In this document: positions 17,669 to 26,700 of the stretch, piece after piece
Layout: each line of letters opens with the position of its first letter
Position numbering within the stretch: the first letter of the stretch is position 1
From: Streptomyces roseochromogenus subsp. oscitans DS 12.976
Lineage (GTDB): Bacteria; Actinomycetota; Actinomycetes; Streptomycetales; Streptomycetaceae
Assembly: GCF_000497445.1 (NCBI RefSeq)
Contig: NZ_CM002285.1
Span: 6,701,946 to 6,765,945 of the forward strand
Direction of reading: 5' to 3'
DNA: 64,000 bases
Translations under genes and position numbers: made by a program
The notes under the pieces: generated by a model
What the model was told of the DNA's origin: nothing
Database searches by the model: none
What the model saw: only the letters and a program-made list of their open reading frames with translations

Positions 17669-18182
17669 GGGCTATTGGATGAGCAGGGCGAAGGACTTCG
17701 GTTGACGAGCGGTCTGCAAGTATCCGAACAGGTGATCAACCTCGTGCGTGAGAACCAGGGCGATCTGACTCAAGGGAAAGAGGCCGTTGCTGATCTCGAG
17801 ACGTTCTTTAAAGCTGAACAGCTGGAGCCCTACTGGTTCCAAGTGAGCCGGTATGACTCATATCCGCACTCGCGGCCAACCGGTGCTGTCCTGCACGGGT
17901 TCGGCATCCGCCCCACGCCGACTTTTGGGGTGAGTGGTCGGAACAGGTTCTCGAAGTCCCGTATCGCAGAGGGACGTACGATGCGACCTTCTGGTGTCGC
18001 ACACGAAGCGACATGCCTTTCTAGCCGAACGGCCAACGAATGGCTCCGCATCTGGCATGTAATCTGGCACGGGCGCACCTGACCTGCGAAGACGTGCGGA
18101 ACTCCACCCTCGGGCCAAGAGGGCGTGCCCCCGCAGCGCCGGTGAGAGAATCCGCTACTCAGAGGTTCTGTCCGCCACACAT
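17669..18182. other. Spacer with a possible short gene remnant, no confident gene
   Basis: A forward frame from about 17702 (LTSGLQVSEQVINLVRENQGD and on to EQLEPYWFQVSRYDSYPHS, about 17870) has plausible protein character and lower GC than neighbouring genes. It then runs into low-quality sequence and stops without a recognisable end. It may be the remnant of an old immunity gene. Nothing else coherent is visible in this stretch. Confidence 0.3.
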
Positions 18183-18530
18183 GTGGTTCCGCTCACCGAC
18201 GCGACGTCCACCCAGCCGGGCGTCAGGGTGTGGCGCCTGCCGCCACGCATGGGCAGCCCGCTGGACCACTGCCTCACCTTGTTCGACCGGGTCCAGCTGG
18301 ATCGCCGGGCCTTGCCGGCCGGTGCGCAGTCGGGCTTCACCGAGGCCGGCGCGTTCGTCAGCGAACTGCACCGCGGCCGTCGTCATCTGATGGCCCTGCA
18401 ACGGGTGGTGACGGAAAGGCTGTGCATGAGTGCCTGCGCCATCGGCGGTGCCCGCGCGCTGTTGGCCACGAGTTCCCCGTGTATGCGGGAGAATCCTGAC
18501 CGCGCCGCGACCACCGAAGCCGAGGCGTAG
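18183..18530 (+). CDS. Orphan coding fragment, unidentified
   Basis: Codon third positions are strongly G/C and the translation is protein-like, with segments such as VRVWRLPPRMGSPLDHCLTLF and QLDRRALPAGAQ. The same frame stays open upstream (YSEVLSATHVVPLTD) but no good start codon with a ribosome-binding site is seen. This suggests the 3' part of a longer gene truncated at its 5' side. I do not recognise the family. It is isolated between the toxin operon and the convergent amidase gene, and the 18183 GTG is only nominal. Confidence 0.4.
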   Translation: MVPLTDATSTQPGVRVWRLPPRMGSPLDHCLTLFDRVQLDRRALPAGAQSGFTEAGAFVSELHRGRRHLMALQRVVTERLCMSACAIGGARALLATSSPCMRENPDRAATTEAEA

Positions 18531-18630
18531 GGCTTCTCGCCGATGCGCGGAGAGAGAACCCCGCTGCTCTGCCCGGTGGAGGCCGGGCAGAGCAGTCGGT
18601 CAGGGTCTCAATCGTGTGCTGTCAGTTGTG

Positions 18631-21498
18631 TCAGGGCACGTTCTTGTAGGTGCCGGTGGACCACAGGGCGCCTCCGGTGCTTGGGCCGCCGCCGCTCTTG
18701 TAGACGACGAAGTTGCCGTCGTTCTGGAGGGTGGCGTAGGCGCCGGAGTGGCCCCAGGTGCCCGTGGACCAGAGGGCGCCTCCGGTGCTTGGGCCGCCGC
18801 CGCTCTTGTAGACCACGAGGTTGCCGTCGGTCTGCATGTAGGCGTAGGCGCTGGAGTGGCCCGAGGTGGCGCTGGACCAGATGGCCTTGCCGTCGCTGTT
18901 GCGGTAGATCACCAGGTTGCCGTCGAGCTGCATGACCAGCCGGGTGTACTGGGCCTGGGCCCACCAGCCGGCCCAGAGTTTCTGGCCGGAGGCGATGGTC
19001 TGCCCGCGCTTGTAGGTGTGGGTCGACCACAGTGCGCCGCCGGTGCTCGGGCCGCCGCCGCTGGCATAGACGACGAAGTTGCCGTCATTTTGCAGGGTGG
19101 CGTAGGCGCCGGCGTGGCCCGAGGTGCCTGTGGACCACAGTGTGCCGCCAGTGTTCGGGCCGCCGCCGCTCTTGTAGACCACGAGGTTGCCGTCGCTCTG
19201 CATGTAGGCGTAGGCACCGGTGTGGCCGTTGGTGCCGCTGCTCCATACCGCCGGGCCGTTGCCTGTGCCGCCGGTCTTGAGGTAGGCGACGAGGTTGCCG
19301 TCGTTCTGCATGGTCAGCGTCATGCCGGCGCTGGACAGGCTGTGTCCGGGGGTGAGGAACTGGCCCGGCTGCATTGTGGTGCCGGTGGCCGTCGGCGCGA
19401 TGGGCGTGAGGGTTTTGACGTCGGCGGTGTCGACGTAGGCGAGGCGGCCGTTGTACTGGATCGGGTAGTAGGTGCTTGTTCCGGTGATGAGGGTGCGGTC
19501 GTCGGGGGCGCTGCCGTCGATGTTGACGGAGTTGTAGAAGTCGCCCTTCACGGCGGGCTGGGCGAGGTAGAGCTGACCGGCCGCGATGCTGTATTTCGAC
19601 AGGGGAGTGACCGGCTGTGCGGTGACGCCGGTGGGGTAGGCGCCGGCCTCGGGGTAGGCGCGGCCGTAGACGGGGATCGAGGTGGCGCCGTCCTTGGCGG
19701 TGATGAGGGTCTGGCTGGTGTCGTCGGACGGGATGGTCCACTGGCCGCTGGGGTTGTCGAACCAGGCTTCCTGCCCGCTGTACCAGATGGCCGTCCACTC
19801 GCCCTGCTGGGCGGCGACGACGAACCGTTGCCCGGTGACGGCCTTGTCTCCCCAGTCGTAGGCGGTCGTGGTGCCGGTTCCCGTGGAGTGCAGGTAGGGG
19901 TCGGCGATCAGCGGGTCGCTGGTGGAGGGGCCGGTGCGCAGGTAGACGAAATTGGCCGGCTGTGGTGAGGCGTTGTCGACCGGGGGTTCGTTGGCCGTGG
20001 TAAACGGCGGGGCGATGGTGACCAGTTCACCGGCCTGCAGCGGGTCGCCTACCGGGTTGGCGCCAATGGGCGCGCCCAGGAGCTGCATGTAGTGGGTCCA
20101 GTCCCAGAAGGGGCCCGGGTCCCAATGCATGCCCGCGACGTAGGCGTCCAGCGGGCCGGGGACGTTGTCGTGACCGAAGATGTGTTCGCGGTCGAGCGGG
20201 ATGTTGTACTGGGCGGTCAGGTACTTCACCAGCGCCGCCGAGGACTCGTACTCCGACTCGGTGTACCAGGACGCGCCGGAGATCGCGTAGCCCTCGTGCT
20301 CGATCCCGATGGAGTGCATGTTGACGTACTTGTTGCCCGAGTGCCAGGCGATGTCCTCGTTGGGCACCATCTGTGTGACCAGTCCGTCGGAGGAGCGGAT
20401 CACGTAGTTGGCGCTGGCGTAGGCGGTCGGATCCTGGAACTGGTTGACGGTCGTCGCGTAGTCGGACTCCGTGTCGTGGATGACGATGTTCCGGATCGAA
20501 TTGCCGTCCGTCGGGCGGTTGGCGATGTCGTAGTTGCCGTAGTTGCTCTTGTCGTTGGGATCGTTCTGCGTGTACGCGGCCGGGACGAAGTTGCAGACCA
20601 GGCCGGACGGGCACTCGGGTGTCGGCGTGGTGGTCCCGTCCGCCGGAACGGCGTACCCGGCCGGGGCGTACCCGGTGTTGGTTCCGCCTTCGGTCCAGTA
20701 GTCGGCCGGCTGGTAGCCAGCGCTCGTGATGTGCGGCCGCAGTGCCGGCTGAGCGGACATGGTGACCTGTTGTCCGTCGGTCGTGGTGCGGCTCAGCCCG
20801 GTACGGATGTGGGCGTAGACCCGCCGCGCGAACTGCACCGCGCCCGCGGCGTCCGGAGACTGGCTGAACCGCTCCACCGCGGGGTACCACTGTGCCGGGT
20901 CCGCCGGAAGAGTGCCGGTGGCCGCCTTCTCGTAGCGCGCGAGCAACGCGGCGCCACCGCGTACGCTCTTGCCCATGTCTGCGCGCAGCGTGCTGTCCGG
21001 CTGGCCGATCAGTTTCGCGGCCTGGTCGAGGGTGTGCAGCGCCGGAGCGGACGTCCGCACCGCGCCCACGTCCGCAAGAACCCGCGCGTCCGGGCGAAAT
21101 CTGCCCCGGTGGTCGTCACCGCGCATGTCGAGTTCGGCCGTCCGGTCCTTGCCCGAAGGCCGCTTCAGCGTCTGCGGGCTGACCTGGGTCAGACCCATCA
21201 CGTTGTAGTTGCCAGTGGTGCTCGGCATGCCGTTGTGGGTGTCCCACCGGCTTTCCTGATACGCCACCGCCATCAGCACGCTCTGCGGCACGTGGAACTC
21301 CTGGGCCGCCGCGGTGAATTCGTGCTGCAATGCGTATGGCTGCGGTCCAGCGGGCTGCTTGGCCTGTGCCAGCGCCGTGACTCCGGCCCCCACCGCGACC
21401 GCCATCACGCCCGCGATTCCCAGCGACAGTCGGACGCTCGATCTGCGGTGTCTGCTTCGTCTTTGACTCAACGCTCGCATTCCCTCTGCTGAAGTCAT
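18631..21498 (-). CDS. Secreted N-acetylmuramoyl-L-alanine amidase with bulb-lectin repeats
   Basis: A 955-residue exported peptidoglycan hydrolase. An Arg-rich N terminus and a hydrophobic segment (LGIAGVMAVAVGAGVTALA) form the signal. Residues about 55-110 resemble a lytic-transglycosylase fold (VLMAVAYQESRWDTHN, GLTQVSPQTLKRP). An Amidase_2/PGRP-like zinc amidase follows, with its metal-ligand candidates His341 (IVIHDTE), the HSIGIEHEG segment and the distal GHDNVPGPLDA. The final 240 residues are bulb-type (B-lectin) repeats built on QxDGNLVxY (QNDGNLVAY, QSDGNLVVY, QNDGNFVVY). It should cut the stem peptide from muramic acid, with the lectin tail targeting sugars. It is the last of three same-strand genes after the mycosin. 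Its place among toxins suggests an effector or self-wall remodelling role. Confidence 0.9.
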   Translation of the reverse strand: MTSAEGMRALSQRRSRHRRSSVRLSLGIAGVMAVAVGAGVTALAQAKQPAGPQPYALQHEFTAAAQEFHVPQSVLMAVAYQESRWDTHNGMPSTTGNYNVMGLTQVSPQTLKRPSGKDRTAELDMRGDDHRGRFRPDARVLADVGAVRTSAPALHTLDQAAKLIGQPDSTLRADMGKSVRGGAALLARYEKAATGTLPADPAQWYPAVERFSQSPDAAGAVQFARRVYAHIRTGLSRTTTDGQQVTMSAQPALRPHITSAGYQPADYWTEGGTNTGYAPAGYAVPADGTTTPTPECPSGLVCNFVPAAYTQNDPNDKSNYGNYDIANRPTDGNSIRNIVIHDTESDYATTVNQFQDPTAYASANYVIRSSDGLVTQMVPNEDIAWHSGNKYVNMHSIGIEHEGYAISGASWYTESEYESSAALVKYLTAQYNIPLDREHIFGHDNVPGPLDAYVAGMHWDPGPFWDWTHYMQLLGAPIGANPVGDPLQAGELVTIAPPFTTANEPPVDNASPQPANFVYLRTGPSTSDPLIADPYLHSTGTGTTTAYDWGDKAVTGQRFVVAAQQGEWTAIWYSGQEAWFDNPSGQWTIPSDDTSQTLITAKDGATSIPVYGRAYPEAGAYPTGVTAQPVTPLSKYSIAAGQLYLAQPAVKGDFYNSVNIDGSAPDDRTLITGTSTYYPIQYNGRLAYVDTADVKTLTPIAPTATGTTMQPGQFLTPGHSLSSAGMTLTMQNDGNLVAYLKTGGTGNGPAVWSSGTNGHTGAYAYMQSDGNLVVYKSGGGPNTGGTLWSTGTSGHAGAYATLQNDGNFVVYASGGGPSTGGALWSTHTYKRGQTIASGQKLWAGWWAQAQYTRLVMQLDGNLVIYRNSDGKAIWSSATSGHSSAYAYMQTDGNLVVYKSGGGPSTGGALWSTGTWGHSGAYATLQNDGNFVVYKSGGGPSTGGALWSTGTYKNVP
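18655..19240. repeat. Near-identical bulb-lectin coding repeats
   Basis: Units of about 110 bp starting near 18655, 18767, 19023 and 19131 share long runs (for example GGGCCGCCGCCGCT followed by TTGTAGAC) and encode SGGGPSTGGALWSTGT and DGNLVVYK. They lie inside the amidase gene and give a built-in substrate for unequal recombination that would change lectin copy number. Confidence 0.75.
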
Positions 21499-21607
21499 CC
21501 GTGATCACCCGGTGGGGGACGGGCACCGGCGAATCGTAGGAGTCGGATCGGAAGAGCAGGGTGAGAAGAAGGTGAGTGACCGTGCTGCGACCTGCGCAGG
21601 GCTGGTC

Positions 21608-22138
21608 TCAGGTTCGGTGAGATGACCGGGGGCGGGCCGCCTGTCGCACCGCGCTGATGACGGCGGACCGGTCGGTGGGCGAATAACTGCGAACGTTGGG
21701 CAGCTTGACCGAAGGGCCCATGGTGATGAATCGCTGATGGGGATTGTGCTGGGCGGCTGTGGTCACGGCCTCATGGAGACCTGGACCCACCGAGATGATC
21801 AACCCGCACTTGCGCTGCACCAGGCTGTTGACATACGGCAGGGACGCCGTAGTGCTGCCTTTCGGTACCTGGATGTGCTGCGCGTTTATGGCAGCGCCTG
21901 AAGCGGCGTTCTGCAGGGATGACCAGACGGGCTGGGCCATGGCCGCATCCTGTTGATCATTGACCAGGCAGGCGCGGAAATTCCTTGAGATGTTGTTGGC
22001 GACGATCTTCGCGGTCCGGGGGCCGGTCAACAGAGCGACGGCAAGCCATGCCAGCAATCCGGTGCCGACCAGTGCGCCTGCGGCAGCAATGAGCCGTACC
22101 CTTCGGGGGCGGTGGTTAAGGCGGAAGGAAAGGTTCAC
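21608..22138 (-). CDS. Membrane-anchored BMP-like (periplasmic-binding-like) protein
   Basis: A 176-residue protein. An N-terminal Arg-rich tail and one membrane helix (LIAAAGALVGTGLLAWLAVALL) lead into an extracellular domain. The segment CGLIISVGPGLHEAVTTAA followed by HNPHQRFITMGP resembles the central part of basic-membrane-protein (BMP/Med) substrate-binding domains, but is much shorter than the usual 300-plus residues. GTG at 22138 has GGAG nine bases upstream. It lies 66 bp after the mycosin gene and 109 bp before the amidase gene, on the same strand, so the three probably form an operon. Its ligand is unknown; it could be a sensor or accessory to the exported enzymes. Confidence 0.65.
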   Translation of the reverse strand: MNLSFRLNHRPRRVRLIAAAGALVGTGLLAWLAVALLTGPRTAKIVANNISRNFRACLVNDQQDAAMAQPVWSSLQNAASGAAINAQHIQVPKGSTTASLPYVNSLVQRKCGLIISVGPGLHEAVTTAAQHNPHQRFITMGPSVKLPNVRSYSPTDRSAVISAVRQAARPRSSHRT

Positions 22139-22204
22139 CTGGCGCGCTCCAAAATCGATTCTGCTAATGGCCTGTTACCTGACCGGTGGGGATGTGGCGC
22201 ACCT

Positions 22205-23452
22205 TCAGGTTCGGCTTTTCTGCTTCTTCTTTCCTGACTTTCCGGCGTTACGCGATGTGCCGCGTGGCGGCGTCGGAGTCGGGTCGTTCCGCATGGCGGA
22301 ACGGTTCTTGCGGCGCCGGACGACGATCCACACCGACGCGGAGATCAGAGCCACTGCTGCTCCGCCCAGAGCGATGAGGGTGACCCGTCCGTCACTGGTG
22401 TTCGTGGGCTTGCCGAGTGGGTCGGCGGATAGGAGCGGGTTGGTGGTAGCGCCGTTGATGACCGTGGGTGCGCGCAGGGCCGCCAGCGGGTCGATCAGAC
22501 CGTAGCCGTACTGGTCGTCATGGCCGCTTCCGCCGGGCCGGGAAGCGGTGCTGATCAGCCGGCGGATGGTCTGGCCCGCACTCAGGTGAGGGAACGCGGA
22601 GCGGACCAGAGCGGCCGCTGCGGAGACATAACCGGCGGCGTAGCTTGTGCCGTCCGCCCTTACATATTGACCCCGGTCGTTGGCGGAGTAGATGTCGGTG
22701 GCCGGCGCGGCGAGCGTCGATCGGGGTCCGGATTCGCTCACCGGCCAGAAATGACGGCCGGAATCGGTTCCGGTGACATCGATGACGCCAGGGAAGGAAG
22801 CCGGGTACATGGCCGGGTTGCCGTTCTCGCCGTCGTTTCCGGCGGAGGCGACGACGACCGCGTCTTTGCCGAGTGCGTAGTTGACGGCTTCGCGTAGCAG
22901 GGGGTCTGGCGTGGCCGTTCCGGAGGATACGTTGATGACCTGCGCGTGGTGATCGGCGGCGTATTTGATGCCCTGCGCGATAGCGGTGGGATCTACGGTC
23001 GTGTTGGTGGACACTCGGACGGGAAGCACCTTAGCCTTCGGTGCGAGTCCGGTCATTCCGTAGCCACCGCTCGCTTTCCCTGTGCCTGCGATGATGCCGG
23101 CAATCGCTGTTCCGTGCGAGTCACCGGAGATGTCGGTCTGGCCGTTGTCCCGGGGGTCTCCGATGAATCCCGCGCCTTGGAGGACCTGGCCATTGAGGTC
23201 GGGATGGCCGGCGTCGACTCCGCTGTCGATGACGGCAACGGTGATGCCTTGGCCCTGCGATATGTGCCAAATCTCGTCCGCCTGGAACTGCGTGAGCGGC
23301 CACTCGGACGTGCGGATGACCACCGCTTCGGCGGGGGTGTCGGCCGCGAAAGCGCAGAGTCCCGCAAGAGTGGAGCCGACAAGGAATCGGCGCAGGACCG
23401 GCAGCGCGATCGGCGTGCAGCGTCTGCTGGATCGTCTTCGCGGAAAGGGCAC
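22205..23452 (-). CDS. Mycosin-type subtilisin serine protease (MycP-like)
   Basis: A 415-residue exported S8 protease. The signal peptide (VGSTLAGLCAFAADTPAEA) is followed by the peptidase domain with Asp in AVIDSGVDAGHPD, His in GDSHGTAIAGIIAG and Ser in DGTSYAAGYVSAAAALV. The normal GTSMAxP becomes GTSYAAG, as is usual in mycosins. A single C-terminal membrane helix (VTLIALGGAAVALISASVWIVV) and a basic cytosolic tail complete the mycosin layout. GTG at 23452 is preferred because GGAG lies six bases upstream. Mycosins normally belong to type VII secretion loci, but no esx, eccC or WXG100 gene is present here. It is divergent from the giant RHS gene, so a role in maturing or releasing that protein is possible but only inferred. 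Confidence 0.88.
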   Translation of the reverse strand: MPFPRRRSSRRCTPIALPVLRRFLVGSTLAGLCAFAADTPAEAVVIRTSEWPLTQFQADEIWHISQGQGITVAVIDSGVDAGHPDLNGQVLQGAGFIGDPRDNGQTDISGDSHGTAIAGIIAGTGKASGGYGMTGLAPKAKVLPVRVSTNTTVDPTAIAQGIKYAADHHAQVINVSSGTATPDPLLREAVNYALGKDAVVVASAGNDGENGNPAMYPASFPGVIDVTGTDSGRHFWPVSESGPRSTLAAPATDIYSANDRGQYVRADGTSYAAGYVSAAAALVRSAFPHLSAGQTIRRLISTASRPGGSGHDDQYGYGLIDPLAALRAPTVINGATTNPLLSADPLGKPTNTSDGRVTLIALGGAAVALISASVWIVVRRRKNRSAMRNDPTPTPPRGTSRNAGKSGKKKQKSRT

Positions 23453-23758
23453 GAACAGCTCCAATCGGTGTGGGCTTCCCGTACAGCGCGCACGGGGAGC
23501 GCACGGAGCCAGCCAGGTTCTACCACATCGCCTGTGATGGGCGGCCCGTGGCTGAATCCCGAGTCAAGGCCGACCATCAGGGAGCCAAGCTTTGATCAAG
23601 GCCGCAGGGATGAATCGGACGCAAGTGTCTGCGATCAGACCAAGTCGGCATGGGTATTTGTCGATGACTCGTTGATCAACCGTCGAACAGGAGCTACAAC
23701 TTCCGCTTGCGCCTCCATGGGTGAGGCGTTGTCGTGTCCTGCCTGTGGGGGTTGTGCG
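23453..23758. promoter_or_regulatory. Divergent control region between mycosin and RHS genes
   Basis: About 306 bp with no convincing gene. It must hold the promoters for the leftward mycosin operon and the rightward RHS gene. No clear palindrome or consensus promoter stands out by eye. An open frame upstream of the RHS start continues through it but has no protein-like composition. Confidence 0.5.
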
Positions 23759-26700
23759 ATGAGTCGCCATCGGTTCCGCGTGTCGTCTGGCGTGGGTAAG
23801 GGATTGGCGTCCCTCATCGCCTTGCTCACCGGCGGCGTGCAGCGGCGCTGGCTGCGGAGGATCGCGCTCGCGGTCAGCGGTGTGCTGCTCGTGGCGGTCG
23901 CGACACAGCCCGCCGAGGCGGTCATCGACGAGCACGCCCTGGCATCGGGCTCCGCAGTGCTGCCCCACCAGCGGACGGGTTCCGCTGCTGGGCTGCCGCA
24001 CCAGGTGAAGTCGGCGGCGCTGCGCACGAAGGGAAGTGCCTCCAGCCCGAAGGCCAAGGCGGTGCGGGGCGCGCTTCCGCCGTCCAAGACGCACGTGCCG
24101 AAGGCGAAGGAGCGGGGTTCGTTCCGTCCGCAGGGGCAGCTGGCTGCGAAGCGCGTCTCGCCCCCGGCCCGGATACGGGCGGCTCTGCTGAAGGAGGCTC
24201 AACGGAAGGCGGCCAAGGCGGCCGGCGCCGGCTCGTCGGCGCAAGAGGGCGACCCGCACATACCAGGCCCGAATGCCAGCGGCGCGGAGGTGGTCAAGGA
24301 CCGCACCGGGAACACGTCGGTGTTCCGGAACGCGGACGGCACCCTCACCGCGCGGGTCTACAGCCGCCCGGTGCACTACCGCACGGCAAAGGGCGCATGG
24401 GCCGACATCGACAGCACTCTGGTTCAGGGTTCGGACGGCCGGTGGGCGGAACGTGCTGACTCCGCGCCGGCCGGCTTCGCCGCGAGCGGAAACGATCCGC
24501 TGCTGGTCTCGTACGGGCCGTCGGCGAGCGAGCAGGTCGGCTACTCCCTCCAGGGCGCGGCTGCGGTGACGGGGCAGGTGTCGGGCAACGCGATCTCCTA
24601 TCCCCAGATCGCCACTTCCTCGGACTTGAAGTACTCGGTCACCTCGGGGGGCGTGAAGGAGACCCTCGTCCTGCATGACGCCTCGGCCCCGACGAGCTGG
24701 GTGTTCCCGCTCCAGCTGACCGGCCTGACACCGTCCCTCACCTCGGACGGCAGCGTGGTGTTCAAGAACTCCTCCGGTGCGGTGCGGGTGACGATCCCGC
24801 ACGGCTACATGGAGGACTCGAACATCGGCAAGGTGTCCGGCGAGGGCGCGACGTCCACCGGGGTGACCTACAGCCTGACCACCGTGGACGGCGCTCCGGC
24901 GCTGCGGGTGTCGCTGGATGCGTCCTGGCTGCACGACAAGGCCCGCGTGTTCCCGGTCAAGGTCGACCCGACGAACCTGAACGCGTCCTCCAGCACCTAT
25001 GTGGAGACGCCGTACGACATCAACTTCTCCACCGACTCGGTGCTGAAGGTCGGCTCGTACGACGGTGGCAGCCACAAGGCCAACAGCTACGTTCTGAACT
25101 GGTCGTTCGGCTCGACGTTCCAGAACGACTACATCGAGCAGGCGTCGCTGTACCTGGATGACGTGTGGTCCGGTGGCTGCACCGCGGAACCCGTCTATGT
25201 CCACGGCATCACCAGTTCCTGGAACGTCGGCACGATCGCCGACTACCCGGGCCTGTCGTACGGGTCGACGATCGGCTCCTCCAGCTTCGAGGCCGGGGCG
25301 AGCTGCGGCGGGTCCTCCTGGCACGGGATCGACATCGGTGACAACCCCAGCGCGGCCGGTGTGAAGCTGCTGGAGGGCTGGGCCCACGGCACCGTCTACA
25401 ACAACGGTCTGGCGCTGACCGCGGACAACTCCGTCGTCGCGGCGTGGAAGCAGTTCGCCAGCGTCAACTCCTCTTACCCGCCCTACCTGTCGGTCACCTA
25501 CAGCTCCTACGGTGCCGACTACTCGATTCCCAAGCAGACGTACACCCAGCCCACCGCGAGCACCACCGGCTCGATGAAGGTGGCGCTGACCAACCGGGGC
25601 ACCGCCTCCTGGTCGACGTCGAGCACCCAGCTCGCCACCGACATCTACAACACGTCCTGGACGAAGCTGAGCACCAACGCCACCAAGACGTACGTGACGA
25701 GTTCGGTCAGCCCCAACTCCTCACTGACGATGACCGGGACGCTCCCGGCCGAGCCACCCGGCCAGTACTACGTGTGCTGGGACATGCTGACCAGCGGCAC
25801 CTCGTTCTACACCACCTACAACGTGCCTCAGACGTGTGCCGAGTTCACCTCCGCGGACACCCCGCCGCAGATCGACTCGACCTCGCCGCCCTCCAACGTC
25901 GTGGCCGGCTCCCTCACGCCGCAGCTGTTCGCCGGCGGCAGCGACCCGGACAATTACCCGGGCAACGGGCTGACCTACGACTTCCAGGTCTACACCAACC
26001 CGGCGTCCGGAAAGCCGTCCCTGGTGGTGGACTCCGGCTCGGTCAGCAAGACCCAGTGGACCGTTCCGGCCGGCAAACTCGCCTGGAACCAGTCGTACTA
26101 CTGGATCGTGTCGGACAGCGACGGCGACGCGCAGAGCGCGTGGTCGTATCCCTCGTACTTCTCCACGACCGTTCCTCAGCCGCTGATCACCTCGCATCTC
26201 GGTGAGGCGGCACAGGGCCCGGCCGGCCGGACCTTCGCCCCCAGGGTCGGGAACTACACCACCGCCGCGACGGACGCGGAGGTGTCCGTGGCGGGCCCGG
26301 CGTTGTCGGTGAGGCGCTCCTACAACTCGCTCGACCCGCGAACCGGCAACCTCTTCGGTGCGGGCTGGTCGACGCTGTACGACATGTCCGCGCTGCCCGA
26401 CAACGACGGCTCCGGCGCGGTCGTGGTCACGCTGGCGAACGGCCAAGCGACGCGATTCGGCCTGAACGCGGACGGCACGACGTTCACGCCGCCGCAGGGC
26501 ACCTACTCCACGTTCCAGACCGTCACCGGCGGCGGCTACACCCTGACCGACAAGTCGGGCACCACGTACACGTTCGGTCAGCAGGTCGGCTCGGCCTGGA
26601 AGCTGAAGACAATCAAGGACGCGTCCGGGCGGAGCGAGACCCTCTCGTACAACGCCGACGGCACCCTGGCCACGGCCACCAACACGACCAGCAGCCGCAC

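Noticed and set aside
18655..19240. A CRISPR array
   Set aside because: The repeats are coding, about 110 bp long and spaced as lectin modules; there are no short repeat-spacer units and no cas genes in the window.
22205..23452. A type VII secretion (ESX) locus
   Set aside because: Only the mycosin is present; no EccC ATPase, EccB/D/E or WXG100 gene occurs in the window.
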